NCBI RefSeq assembly: GCF_033978795.1
Contig: NC_084615.1
Coordinates: 31,241,719-31,305,718 of the forward strand
Length of the DNA: 64,000 nt
Source: Nerophis ophidion
Taxonomy: Eukaryota > Chordata > Actinopteri > Syngnathiformes > Syngnathidae
Reading direction: 5' to 3'
Part shown: positions 44,580-55,154 of the stretch, in pieces
Position numbering within the stretch: the first letter of the stretch is position 1
Layout of the letters: the number at the start of each line of letters is the position of its first letter
Translations under genes and position numbers: made by a program
Notes under the pieces: model-generated
Seen by the model: the letters and a program-made list of their open reading frames with translations, nothing else
Told to the model about the DNA's origin: nothing
Database searches by the model: none

Positions 44580-45459
44580 GGTGCACCTAATGTACGGAAT
44601 AATTCTGGTTGTGCTTACCGACCTCAAAGTTATTTTATTTGGTACATGGTATAATAATAAGTGAGATCAGTGGAAGGTAGTCACACATAAGAGATATGTG
44701 TAGACTGCAATGTGATGCCAGTAAACAACACTAAAACATTAAATGTTCCATTGAAAAAAAAACATATCACACTTCACTCAAAAATCTGTCAAAATGTTTT
44801 AGTATGACTTTGAAGCCGCACCGCTTGATGGAATGTCGGCGCCTTATAGCTACAGTAGTCAGAGATACAAGTATTACTATGGTGTGTGTATAAGGACAGG
44901 AACAATGGCACCCATTCGCAGACATATTATCTGGAGTTTGTTTCACAATATTATGCAAAACCAACTTTTCTTATCTTCTGGTACCTGCTGATGTGTATTT
45001 GAGATCTGTATAACTCCTGAAAATTTGCGCACGTCCGCCACTGTAGTATGTGCCGATTCTGTAGTGGATAAACTTCTTTTTTTTCTCAATGTTCTTGTTA
45101 TGGGACATTCACCCTCCGCTGTTGCCATTTCTAATATAAAGTAGCGTTAAGTTCTAACCTAAATATTGGTATGGAAGCGCTAAAAACTACCAGTGGAGTG
45201 GGTCTACACAATTCACCCACGGAACTTTAGTTATTGGAGAGTTCCGGTCGGACGTTTTTTTCACGGGACACATTTCCGCCCTTATTGCACGAGTGAGCCA
45301 CGGATGAGGAGATGCTGCGCCGTTATTGATTGATATAAGTCTTAATGTCATTAAAACAGTTAGCTCCATCTTTTGACACTTCTTCCACTCCCGTCCTTGC
45401 ACGCTACACCGCTACGACAAAGATGACAGGGAGAAGACGCTGTCTAAGGTGAGTCATGT

Positions 45460-45530
45460 AGTGAAGTGAAGTGAATTATATTTATATAGCGCTTTTCTCT
45501 AGTGACTCAAAGCGCTTTACATAGTAAATA
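45460..45530 (-). repeat. SINE F fragment (3' end only)
   Basis: GAAGTGAATTATATTTATAT, AGCGCTTTTCTCTAGTGACT and CAAAGCGCTTTACATAGTA match the tail of SINE F. The head is absent. Confidence 0.8.
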
Positions 45531-45757
45531 AGACCGCCCACATTCTGAAGAAACTGTCAGAAAGCGGCTTGAAGATGATCTGTAAACCATAATCTATGCA
45601 ACATTTTGACCAAAGAACCACCATTTATATTTAGAAAAAATGCGTCTAATGCGCCTTATAATCCGGTGCGCCTTTTGTATAGAAATAAACCTGACTAGAC
45701 CCGCTCATCAGCAGTGTGCCTTAACATCCGGTGCGCCCTGCAGTCCAAAAAATACGG

Positions 45758-46215
45758 TATTTCATATATTCATTTATTGTTTTTTTTACTTCACTTGTTG
45801 GGGGTAAAAAAAGATTTGATGTCTTTTTGACAACTCCTGTCAATTGTATGTGTCTGAAAACCAGTAAACAAAATTAAAAAAAAAAAAAGAAAGAAAGAAA
45901 TATGACCTTACTGTACCAACACTAGTGTAATGAATATTTGCCCAATAAGCAAGCTTTTACTGAGTTTTATGAACAATCTGATGACATCAAATACTAAGAT
46001 CTCTCAAGGGTTGAAATATACTTGTTTTTTTTCCCAGAGAAAGCAACCATCCTGCTTTGTGACAGAGTTTTCTCACTTTTAGTTTCTTTTCACACATTTA
46101 TTCTTAATAGAGTGAAGGTCCCGCTGACCTTTTCAGGCATGAGGGCTCCCTGCCTCTTGTAGGTACTGCCATTACTTCTTTCAGCAACACACTCCCCCGT
46201 TAGTCACTCGCACAC
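45758..46215. other. intron, no feature recognised
   Basis: A poly(A)/AAAG run at 45875-45898 is the only simple repeat. Confidence 0.45.
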
Positions 46216-46389
46216 GCACGCAGGCGCACACACACACACACACACACACACGATAGATACATGATGATCCAAAATGAACTCTGCAGTGGCTAATGTGCTT
46301 ATTAAAGAAGCAGTAGAATCAGAATCCTCTTTATTGGCCAAGTGTGTTAAAAAAAAAAAAAAAAGGAAGTAGACTTGGGAAACCAATGG

Positions 46390-46436
<47 letters not shown>

Positions 46437-46460
46437 TTGTATGTGTGTGTGTGTGTGTTT
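46216..46460. repeat. microsatellite cluster: (CA)n, poly(A), (TA)n, (TG)n
   Basis: (CA)n at 46225-46250, poly(A) at 46348-46363 following AGAATCCTCTTTATTGGCCA (a common fish retroelement 3' end), (TA)n at 46389-46436 and (TG)n at 46440-46458. Confidence 0.85.
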
Positions 46461-46917
46461 TTTTGTTTTTTTAAAGACAAAGCTGTGTGTCGTTATTATT
46501 GGCTGATTTCAACATTTTGGCTGTTTCTCATTGTGTTTTTCGCTGTTTTCCCAATTTTAGCTAGTGTTTTTTGACAAACGAGTCTCAGGCCACAGATGGC
46601 TCTTGTGCCGCACTTAGGGCACCCTTGCTGTAAGACGCTAACCGTTTATGGCCACTATAGTATTAGCGTAGTATATTTGTTCATCCTATCATTACATGCC
46701 GCCATGTTTTATCATGTATTACTGCTTTTGCACAAGTCAGTGTTTAGTTTTGTATTCACAATAAATCAACACAAAAACCGTACTTTGGTGCAATGTTCAC
46801 GGACCTTAGTATTTGGCTTGTTAGCTTCCGGTCGCAGGTGTGCGTGATGGTTGTGGTTGAGGGAAGAGTTGTTTGATGTTGGATGCTGGAAAATGTTTGA
46901 TGCGTTTCAACATATTC
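46461..46917. other. intron, no feature recognised
   Basis: No repeat edge or exon recognised between the microsatellites and the Tc1 hairpin copy. Confidence 0.4.
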
Positions 46918-47490
46918 AGTAGGTATGGTGTTTTTGGGATGCAACTCAGTATTCTTCTTCCTCCAAACACGACAAGTTGAGTTTATACCAAAATGGATAC
47001 ATGGATGATACAGCAGAGGATTGGGAGAATGTCATGTGGTCAGATGAAACCAAAATAGAACTTTTTGGTATAAACTTAACTCGTCATGTTTGGAGGAAGA
47101 AGTATACTAGGTTGCATCCCAAGAACACCATACCTACTGTGAAGCATGGGGGTGGAAACATCATGCTTTGGGGCTGTTTTTCTGCTAAGGCGACAGGACG
47201 ATTGATCCATGTTAAGGAAATAATGAATGGGGCCATGTATCGTCAGATTTTGAGCCAAAACCTCCTTCCAACAGTGAGTTTTTTGAATGGTTGACCAAAT
47301 ACTTATTTTCCACCTTAATGTATTAATAAATTCTTTAAAATTCCTACAATGTGAATTCCTGGATTTTTTTTTTCATTCTGTCTCTCACAGTTGAAGTGTA
47401 CCTATGATGAAAATTACAGACCTTTGTCATCATTTTAAGTGGGAGAACTTGCACAATCGGTGCCTGACTAAATACTTTTTTGCCCCTCTG
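46918..47490. mobile_element. Tc1-like family A hairpin derivative, copy 2 (left arm truncated)
   Basis: A short antisense piece (46918-46990) joins at TTTATACCAAAATGGATACA to a sense transposase stretch (46977-47294: EDWENVMWSDETKIELFGIN, KHGGGNIMLWGCFSAKATG). The right terminal region ends TTTTTTGCCCCTCTG at 47490 before TA. It is the same joint as in copy 1, read in the opposite orientation. Confidence 0.85.
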
Positions 47491-47602
47491 TATATTATTG
47501 TGATCGACCAGTAGGGTGCCAAAGAATGATGGATCCTGACCGATGAGTTGGCGACCCTTGTGGTAGACTGTGCTCTCTTTTTGAAAATATGAGTAAGCAG
47601 TG

Positions 47603-47989
47603 GGGCAGCACGGTGTTGGAGGGGTTACTGCGTCTCCCTCACAATACAAAGGTCCTGAGTAGTCCTGGGTTCAATCCCGGGCTCGGGATCTTTCTGTGTG
47701 GAGTTTGCCTGTTCTCCCCGTGACTGCGTGGGTTCCCTCTGGGTACTCCGGCTTCCTCCCACTTCCAAAAACATGCACCTGGGGATAGGTTGATTGGCAA
47801 CACTAAATTGGCCCTAGTGTGTGAATGTGAGTGTGAATGTTGTCTGTCCATCTGTGTTGGCCCTGCGATGAGGTGGCGACTTGTCCAGGGTGTACTACGC
47901 CTTCGCCCTGATTGTAGCTGAGATAGGCACCAGTGCCCCCCGAGACCCCAAACGGATTAAGCGGTAGAAAATGGATGGATGGATGGAGT
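47603..47989 (+). repeat. tRNA-derived SINE H, full-length
   Basis: GGGGCAGCACGGTGTTGGAG head, CCTGGGTTCAATCCCGGGC with box B, central GAGTTTGCCTGTTCTCCCCG, 3' GACTTGTCCAGGGTGTACTA and tail AATGGATGGATGGATGG. The best reference copy in the window. Confidence 0.9.
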
Positions 47990-48420
47990 AAGCAGTGATC
48001 CGTGAGTAGGAAGTGATGGACAGGATGTGGTAAATTAGAAAGCAAAACTTACTGTGTGTAACATTTTTCCCGTTAATCCCTCGCAAATAAGCTATACCAT
48101 AATTATTCATCCCACTTTCAATTAGCCCCTAAAAGGCTGTCGTCGCTAAACGACTAATTAGAGGCGTAAACTTGCTTATCAAATTAGCTCTGAGTGCCTG
48201 TGGCCCTATTAAGGGCTCTTATCTTGCAGGAAAAGTCAGCCTGCAAGTGGACACCGGTCATTTTGCAACCTCTTGTCTGCTGTTTTTAACAAGGAAACAT
48301 CAAAAACAACTTGAAATTTGATTGGAAGTTGATAGTGGAGTTTGGTGACTAGCAACCAAGATCCTTCAGAAGCATCAAGTCAGCCCTTTTAATATTAATA
48401 GGTGTCATTTACATCCTTAA
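47990..48420. other. intron with a possible conserved noncoding element
   Basis: From 48105 to 48250 there is a balanced, non-repetitive stretch with TAATTA (48155-48160), CAATTAGCCCC, CAAATTAGCTC and CTTATCTTGCAGG. Such clusters of homeodomain-type sites are typical of vertebrate conserved noncoding elements, but conservation itself cannot be judged here. Confidence 0.35.
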
Positions 48421-49555
48421 AGGGGAAAATTATCACTAGAACTATGTAAGCGTCAATATATACCTTGATGTTGCAGAAAAAATACCATATATTTTTTTAA
48501 CAGTTTTCCGAACTCTAAATGGGGGAATTTTGGCGAATTAAACGCCTTTCAAATATTTGCTCCCGGAGTGATGACGTCACAACGTGACGCCACCTAGGTA
48601 GTCAATCGGCCATTTTGTAACACATTATACACATCGAGTCAAATCAGCTCTGTTATTTTCCATTTGTTCGACTGTTTTCCGTACCTTGGAGACATCATAC
48701 CTTGTCGGTGTGTTGTCGGAGGGTGTAACAACACGATCAGGGACGGATTCAAGTTGATTTACGTAGAATGTGCATCGATTAGCACGGCATGCTAATCGAT
48801 GCTAACATGCTATTTACCGGCGATGCTAACGCAGACATGGCACAGAGATGTATGGATAACCTGCGGATGCATTTCCAACGATAAAGTCAAAGAAATCACA
48901 AAGGTGAGTGTTGTTGATGTTATTGACTTATGTGCTAATCAGACATATTTGGTCGCGGCATGACTGCCAGCTAATCGATGCTAACATGCTATTTAGGCTA
49001 GCTTTATGTACATTTGTAGATATATTTGCATCCAACGTTTCCTTCCACCCACATTTAATGCCAAACAAACACCAATCGACGGATTTAAGTTGCTCTAGTG
49101 TCAATGCGAAAGTCCCGATCGGTTGGTCCGCACATTTTACCGACGATGCTAAGGCAGAAATATGGCCAAATAGCGTCAATAGCTTTTCGCTCAATAGATT
49201 CAGTTTCTTCTTCAATTTCGTTTTCGCTATCTGCCTCCATACTCCAACCATCCGTTTCAATACATGCGTAATCTGTTGAATCGCTTAAGCCGGTGAAATC
49301 CAAGTCTGAATCCGAGCTAATGTTGCTATATCTTGCTGTGCTATCAGCCATGTTGTTTGTATTGGAATCACTGGATGACGTCACAGGAAAATGGACAATG
49401 GCTTCGCAGATAGCGAAAATCAGGCACTTTAAACCCTTTTTTCGGGATATTCAGGGACGGGTAAAATTTTGAAAAAAACTTTGAAAAATAAAATAAACCA
49501 CCGGGAACTGATTTTTATTGGTTTTAACCCTTCTGAAATTGTGAAATGTTCCCCT
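48421..49555. mobile_element. Kolobok-like TTAA element, copy E3
   Basis: TTAA at 48417-48420, then AGGGGAAAATTATCAC. The right end is AATGTTCCCCT at 49545-49555, where a SINE directly follows so the right TTAA is not seen. It holds a THAP start (about 48697, ATG lost to ATA), the donor AAAG|GTGAGTG near 48902 and the acidic ORF (49085-49384). Confidence 0.75.
49085..49384 (-). pseudogene. acidic ORF of element E3 (99 codons)
   Basis: Contains NNMADSTARYSNISSDSDLD, FTGLSDSTDYACIETDGW and SMEADSENEIEEETESIE. This is the longest of the three versions, extended at its N-terminus. Function unknown; likely the start of a lost transposon protein. Confidence 0.5.
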
Positions 49556-49790
49556 TTTGGGGCGGTATAGCTCGGTTGGTAGAGTGGCCGTGGCAGCAAC
49601 TTGAGGGTTGCAGGTTCGATTCCCGCTTCCGCCATCCTAGTCACTGCCGTTGTGTCCTTGGGCAAGACACTTTACCCACCTGCTCCCAGTGCCACCCACA
49701 CTGGTTTAAATGTAACTTGGATATTGGGTTTCACTATGTAAAGCGCTTTGAGTCACTAGAGAAAAGCGCTATATAAATTCAATTCAATTC
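49556..49790 (+). repeat. tRNA-derived SINE F, full-length
   Basis: GGGGCGGTATAGCTCGGTTG, GGTTGCAGGTTCGATTCCCG (box B), and tail GCGCTTTGAGTCACTAGAGA then ATATAAATTCAATTCAATTC. The best reference copy of this SINE here. Confidence 0.92.
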
Positions 49791-50613
49791 AGTTCAGTTG
49801 ATTTGAAAATGAAAATAAAATGTACGAATCAATCATTATCTATATTTTTGATAAAAAATGTCTACCTCACGGAAATGTATTTACCACTGTCAGCCCCGAA
49901 ACCCACCAACAGTGATAAACAAGGGTTTACTGGAAGTGTTTACCCATATCTCCGAGCGCAGTGAAGCCAATTCAAAACTGCTATGGCGCTTCGGCATTAT
50001 TTGAAAAAATAAACAAAGCACTATAAATGGTCAAAATGTATTAAAAGACAAAAAAAGTACGGTCATTTTAGAAATACGGCTGTGAATCCGTGATGACGGC
50101 GTTGAAAGCCTTACTAAATTATCAATATGGGCTTTTGAATAGACACAGCTGCTATGCTGCTCAATCAAACTCCAATTATTAAAAAAGGAAATGTTGCACA
50201 GACAAAGTCTCCGTTTACACTGGACACCAAATCTGTTGTTACACTGACGGGATCCTTTTTTTACCAGTCTAAACACTCCAAAATGCTTCAAATCTGATAT
50301 TTTCTCATCAAAGTTAGGCCACATCAGGAGGTAGAATCCGTTTGGAATCTGTTCTTTTCCCAAGTGACTGCAGTCTAAACGGTAGTGCAACCTGTTACTG
50401 ACCTTTTTTTGTCAATTTTGGTCGAGCTATGTCAGTCATGTGCGCAGGAATGCAATTTGCTTTTCTCTTCTTCCTCCTGCAGTTGTTTTCCATCATCTGC
50501 CTACTTCACAGCACAGTACAACCCCACTAACACGCTAATCTGTGCTGTTCATGTTTTCTCATGTGGTAGCGGTTTCCTTTAAAGAATCCGGTTAACTTCC
50601 TTTGTTTTCACTA
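49791..50613. other. intron with an unrecognised 119-codon antisense ORF (50031-50390)
   Basis: The - strand frame contains LDCSHLGKEQIPNGFYLLMW, KISDLKHFGVFRLVKKGS and CKRRLCLCNISFFNNWSLIE. I cannot place it in a family. There are no flanking splice sites that would fit the host gene. It could be a repeat-derived fragment or chance. Confidence 0.3.
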
Positions 50614-51366
50614 CAGTGGGGCAAACAAGTATTTAGTTAGCGACCAATTGTGCAAGTTCTCCCACTTAAAATGATGACAGAGGTCTGTAATTTTCATCAT
50701 AGGTACACTTCAACTGTGAGAGACAGAATGTGAAAAAAAATCCAGGAATTCACATTGTAGGAATTTTGAAGAATTTATTTGTAAATTATGGTGGAAAATA
50801 AGTCTTTGGTCAACTCTCACTGATGGAAGGAGGTTTTGGCTCAAAATCTGACGATACATGGCCCCATTCATTCTTTCCTTAACACGGATCAATCGTCCTG
50901 TCCCCTTAGCAGAAAAACAGCCTCAAAGCATGATGTTTCCACCCCCATGCTTCACAGTAGGTATGGTGTTCTTGGGATGCAATTATTCTTCTTCTTCCAA
51001 AATGTATACCAAAACGGATACATGGATGATACAGCAGAGGATTGGGAGAATGTCATGTGGTCAGATGAAACCAAAATAGAACTTTTTGGTATAAACTCAA
51101 CTCGTCTTGTTTGGAGGAAGAAGAATACTGAGTTGCATCCCAAGAACACCATACCTACTGTGAAGCATGGGGGTGGAAACATCATGCTTTGGGGCTGTTT
51201 TTCTGCTAAGGGGGACAGGACGATACATCTGTGTTAAGGAAAGAATGAATGTATTGTGAGATTTTGAGCCAAAACCTCCTTCCATCAGTGAGAGCTTTGA
51301 ATGGTTGACCAAAGACTTATTTTCCACCATGATTTACAAATAAATTCTTCAAAATTCCTACAATTT
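50614..51366. mobile_element. Tc1-like family A hairpin derivative, copy 3 (right end truncated)
   Basis: TA then CAGTGGGGCAAACAAGTATT. Antisense arm to about 50998 (with a deletion), joint near ATGTATACCAAAACGGATAC (51002-51021), then the sense arm (51013-51237: EDWENVMWSDETKIELFGIN, KHGGGNIMLWGCFSAKG). It lacks the last 150 bp of the right terminal region. Confidence 0.82.
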
Positions 51367-51479
51367 CCTTTAACTTGGACACACACATCTATACCCTTGG
51401 CCATTCTAAGACAGTCATTTCCAGGAATTATCTCACCCTTTACTAATGTTTTCCAATTTGGTAAAAATGTGTAGAATAA

Positions 51480-51707
51480 ATATTACATTTCAACATTTCT
51501 GTCAACGAAGATTTGCGTCAGCCTGCAACACGTAGTTATTTTGATAGTAGGCTAATACAGCTAATGAGTCACTTACATCATGTGTTGGCTTCATTAGAAC
51601 GCTTATATAAGTCTTTATAGTTTTTGTGGCTCCAGACAGATTACTTTTTTGTGTATTATTGATCCAATATGGCTCTTTCAACATTTTGGGTTGCCGACCC
51701 CTGGGAT
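51480..51707. mobile_element. hAT-like right-end fragment
   Basis: Ends ATTTTGGGTTGCCGACCCCTGG, a typical fish hAT terminus; the inverse (CAGGGGTAGGCAACCCAG) is at about 1363. The left end was not found. Confidence 0.45.
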
Positions 51708-51719
51708 ATCCATTTATTT

Positions 51720-52070
51720 TCTCCATCCATTTTCTACTGCTTGTCCCATTCGGGTTCGCGGGGGGTGCTGGAGCATATCTCAGCTGCATTCGGGCGGAAG
51801 GCGGGGTGCACCCTAGACCAGTTGCCACCTCGTCGCAGACAACATTCACACTCACATTCACACACTAGGGCCCATTTAGTGTTGCCAATCAACCTATCCT
51901 CAGGTGCATGTCTTTAGAGGTGGGAAGAAGCCGGAGTACCCGGAGGGAACCCACGCAGTCACGGGGAGAACATGCAAAATCCACACAGAAAGATCCCGAG
52001 AGCAGGATCGAGCCCAGTACCCTCGTATTGTGAGGCAGACGCACTAACCTCTATACCACCGTGCTGCCCT
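51720..52070 (-). repeat. tRNA-derived SINE H, full-length, reversed
   Basis: CTCCATCCATTTTCTACTGC at the tail side, GGGGGGTGCTGGAGCATATC, CGGAGGGAACCCACGCAGTC and the head CTCTATACCACCGTGCTGCC. Confidence 0.9.
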
Positions 52071-52305
52071 GGGATATAGACTGTTATTTATCCCACAATG
52101 GGGAAATTACACTGTAGTAGCGCAGATTTTGAAATACAGTAATAGAAGGAATGTAATATTCCTAACATCCACAAGTTATGGTACCCCCTTGAGCGCCTCA
52201 CATCGGAGTGCTGCTGCCACCGTATCTAAAAAAGGTGGTATTTGGTCCTTCTTTAAACTTTTCTTTCATGATGTACTTGAATTCAACATATTCATTGTTA
52301 ATGGC

Positions 52306-52567
52306 CTCGTTGCTTAGAGTGTCTGGGCTGAGATCGGCCGAGTCATACCAAAGACTATAAAAATGGGAGCCATTATCTTCCTTCTTGGCACTCACCATTA
52401 AGGGTTGGAATTGGGGGTTAAATCACAAAAATGATTCCCGGGCGTGGCCACCGCTGCTGTTCACCGCTCCCCTCACCTCCCAGGGGGAGATCAAGGGTGA
52501 TGGGTCAAATGCAGAGAATTATTTCGCCACACAGAGTGTGTGTGTGACAATCATTGGTACTTTAACT
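52306..52567 (+). repeat. tRNA-derived SINE G, copy 3 (diverged)
   Basis: AATGGCCTCGTTGCTTAGAG head, GGCCGAGTCATACCAAAGAC, CTCACCTCCCAGGGGGAGAT and GACAATCATTGGTACTTTAA. The box B region is deleted. Confidence 0.75.
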
Positions 52568-52860
52568 CATGGGTGTCAAATTCTGGCCCGCTGTGTATTT
52601 TTATTTGGCCCTTGAGCCAATATCAAATTAACATTAGAGCTGGCCCGCCGGTATTATACAGCGGCAATGTCGCTGTAACACCGCATTCACCGCTAATACT
52701 CATACTTGCTAAGTAAACACGTGTTGTAAACCGCATCTAATCACTGGCAGTGGCTCTGGTCAGCCCCGTCGCAGAATGCTGCAGCTGCTGCTGGTGCTCG
52801 TCATCCTTGTTCCACCATCTTTTGTTACTGCTGGTTTTATGAAATTCATTAAATTTCATT
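52568..52860. mobile_element. hAT-like left-end fragment
   Basis: CATGGGTGTCAAATTCTGGC and CTGGCCCGCCGGTATTATAC are typical of a 'GGTGTCAAA' hAT terminus. No matching right end was located nearby. Confidence 0.45.
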
Positions 52861-52879
52861 GCAAAGTGCTACATAATTA

Positions 52880-52994
52880 TCCATCCATCCATTTCTACCG
52901 CTTGTTCCTTTTGGGGTTGCAGGGGGTCGCTGGAGCCTATCTCAGCTGCATTCGGGCGGTAGGCGGGGTACACCCTGGACAAGTCGCCACCTTA
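52880..52994 (-). repeat. SINE H 3' fragment with 12-bp target duplication
   Basis: CCATCCATCCATTTCTACCG to CTGGACAAGTCGCCACCTTA, flanked by GCTACATAATTA on both sides (52868-52879 and 52995-53006). Confidence 0.88.
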
Positions 52995-53176
52995 GCTACA
53001 TAATTAATGTGTTAAATTTTTTACAGTTTCAGTTGAATTTCATTTTATGCGCGCCAGACGTGTAAGCAATGCACAGTTGTGCATGTGCGCACCTGAGAGG
53101 GAACATTGATGACCAGTTCAAAATCTTACTGAAAAATGTAATTTATAACATTTGTACACACGTACAACACTTAAGA

Positions 53177-53957
53177 CTAGAGATGTCCGATAATATCGGA
53201 CTGCCGATATTATCGGCCGATAAATGCTTTAAAATGTAATATCGGAAACTATCGGTATCGGTTTAAAAAAGTAAAATGTATGACTTTTTAAAACGCCACT
53301 GTGTACACGGACGTAAGGAAAAATACAGAGCGCCAATTTAAAGACACTTCCTTTACGTGCCGGCCCAGTCACATAATATCTATGGCTTTTCACACACAAG
53401 TGAATGCAAGGCATACTTGGTCAACAGCCATACAGATGACACTGAGGGTGGCCGTACTAGCAACTTTAACACTGTTACAAATATGCACCACACTGTGAAC
53501 CCACACCAAACAAGAATGACACACACAACCTAAACACAAGAGAACAAATACCCAGAACCCTTGCAGCCCTAACTCTCCCGGGACGCTACAATATACACCC
53601 CTTGTTACCCCGTACCCCCATGGCCCCCTCCTCCACCTCAACTCCACCCACCTCAATCTCCTCATGCTCTCTCAGGGAAAGCATGTCCCAAATTCCAAGC
53701 TGCTGTTTTGAGGCATGTTAATAAAAATATTGCACTTGGCCAAAAATGTTTTTCCATAACTTGAGTTGATTTATTTTGGAAAACCTTAATACATTGTTTA
53801 ATGCATCCAGCCGGGCATCACAACAAAATTAGGCATAATAATGTGTTAATTCCACGATTGTATATATCGGTATCGGTTGAGATCGGAGTCGGTAATTAAG
53901 ATTTGTACAATATCGGAATATCAGATATCCGCAAAAAAGCCATTATCGGACATCTCT
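53177..53957. mobile_element. hAT nonautonomous element N
   Basis: CTAGAGATGTCCGATAATAT and TTATCGGACATCTCT are inverted ends; ACTTAAGA is duplicated exactly at 53169-53176 and 53958-53965. The interior near both ends is built of TATCGG motifs. No transposase. Confidence 0.9.
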
Positions 53958-53965
53958 ACTTAAGA

Positions 53966-55154
53966 CCTTCAGTATATCAGTATGTGGGATTAAATTATGG
54001 AATGAATTACCGTAAGTAAAGAAATCCAACAATGTACTAATATGTTCCACTTCAAGAAACTCTTCAAACTTAGTGTTTACAAAGTACAAAAATGAAGATA
54101 AACATTCTGAATTTATTGCATCCATCCATTCATTTTCTAAATAATCTTTCTTATCTCACCATATGAAATATAATTTACTTCAGTAATTATTATTTATTTT
54201 TTAATTTATTTTGGAGAAATTGAGAACAGTAAGTGAACAAACGTTTTAGTAACTGCTAACCAAAGGAAAAGGGGTAGGATAAATTAAGCTCTCCTTCTTC
54301 CTACTCCTTTTCGAACATGTTGACTAGAAAAACTGCATGCATGTTCCAAATAAACAAAAACTGAACTCAACTCAAATTAGTAAATGCCTCCTTCGGGAAC
54401 ATTGAACTTCAGAGATTCTAATCTTCGCTCATTTCTTTTGACTGAAGGCGTTCCTATTGGAGTCACTGATAAAACTCTTTAGAGCACACACAAACACACA
54501 CATCTGGAATCAGACCACTCAGCCTCAATCATACAGAGGGCACAATGCACAAAGTCAGCCAAGGTGGGCCATCACTAAAAGAGCGAGACAATTCTCCTTT
54601 TCTTTCTCTTTTAGCCGTACAAGCTCAGTCCTTCTGTCATGTGCCATTTAAAAGGCGCTGAAGCTTTTATCTTAAACACAGCAGCCATGTCTTATCACTC
54701 ACTGTCCAGAGGAATTGAAAGCCTTTTTAACTTAAAGCGTGTGCATATCTTCTATAAATGTACTGTTAATTACCGTGTAGGGTAGTGGCTCATTCCTGTT
54801 CATGTGTGGTCATGTATTTGTTTTAACAACAATTAATTAACTTGTTGTTGCTGAAAAGTAAGTATGTATTTATAATGTTAATTGTGGTATGGTATGTACC
54901 TCCCAAGAACTAGAAATAAATGTTCACTCCAAAACACACTGGCTCTTAGGAAGATTTAAGAATATGGTCTTAGTGTATTTGTTTAAGGACCATAGTAATA
55001 TGTTTTTATTTGTTTCAGTCATTTTTTAACAAGTTGCACTGCGGAACATTACGTGGTTACACTTTGGAAAATTCGACATGTTCAAAGAGGTGTCTGAAGA
55101 GCTTATTTAATTCTACCAATGTCTCAAAAATGACTGATATCATGTACTACATAG
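53966..55154. other. intron, mostly single-copy
   Basis: A small CCATCCATTC remnant at 54121. The stretch 54640-54800 (AAGGCGCTGAAGCTTTTATC, CTGTTAATTACCGTG) is non-repetitive and may be conserved. No exon recognised. Confidence 0.4.

Larger units (their letters stand above)
44159..45757. mobile_element. TA-flanked family K, copy 3 (variant)
   Basis: Starts CCGTATTTTTCGGACTATTA after TA and ends GTCCAAAAAATACGG before TA. The motif TGGTGCGCCTAAT and relatives recur near both ends. A SINE H (44246-44579) and a SINE F scrap (45460-45530) are inserted. Confidence 0.75.

Noticed and set aside
9824..49790. tRNA genes at the SINE heads (box A and box B seen)
   Set aside because: The heads continue into SINE bodies and tails and occur many times; they do not form a complete tRNA with a CCA-stem partner.
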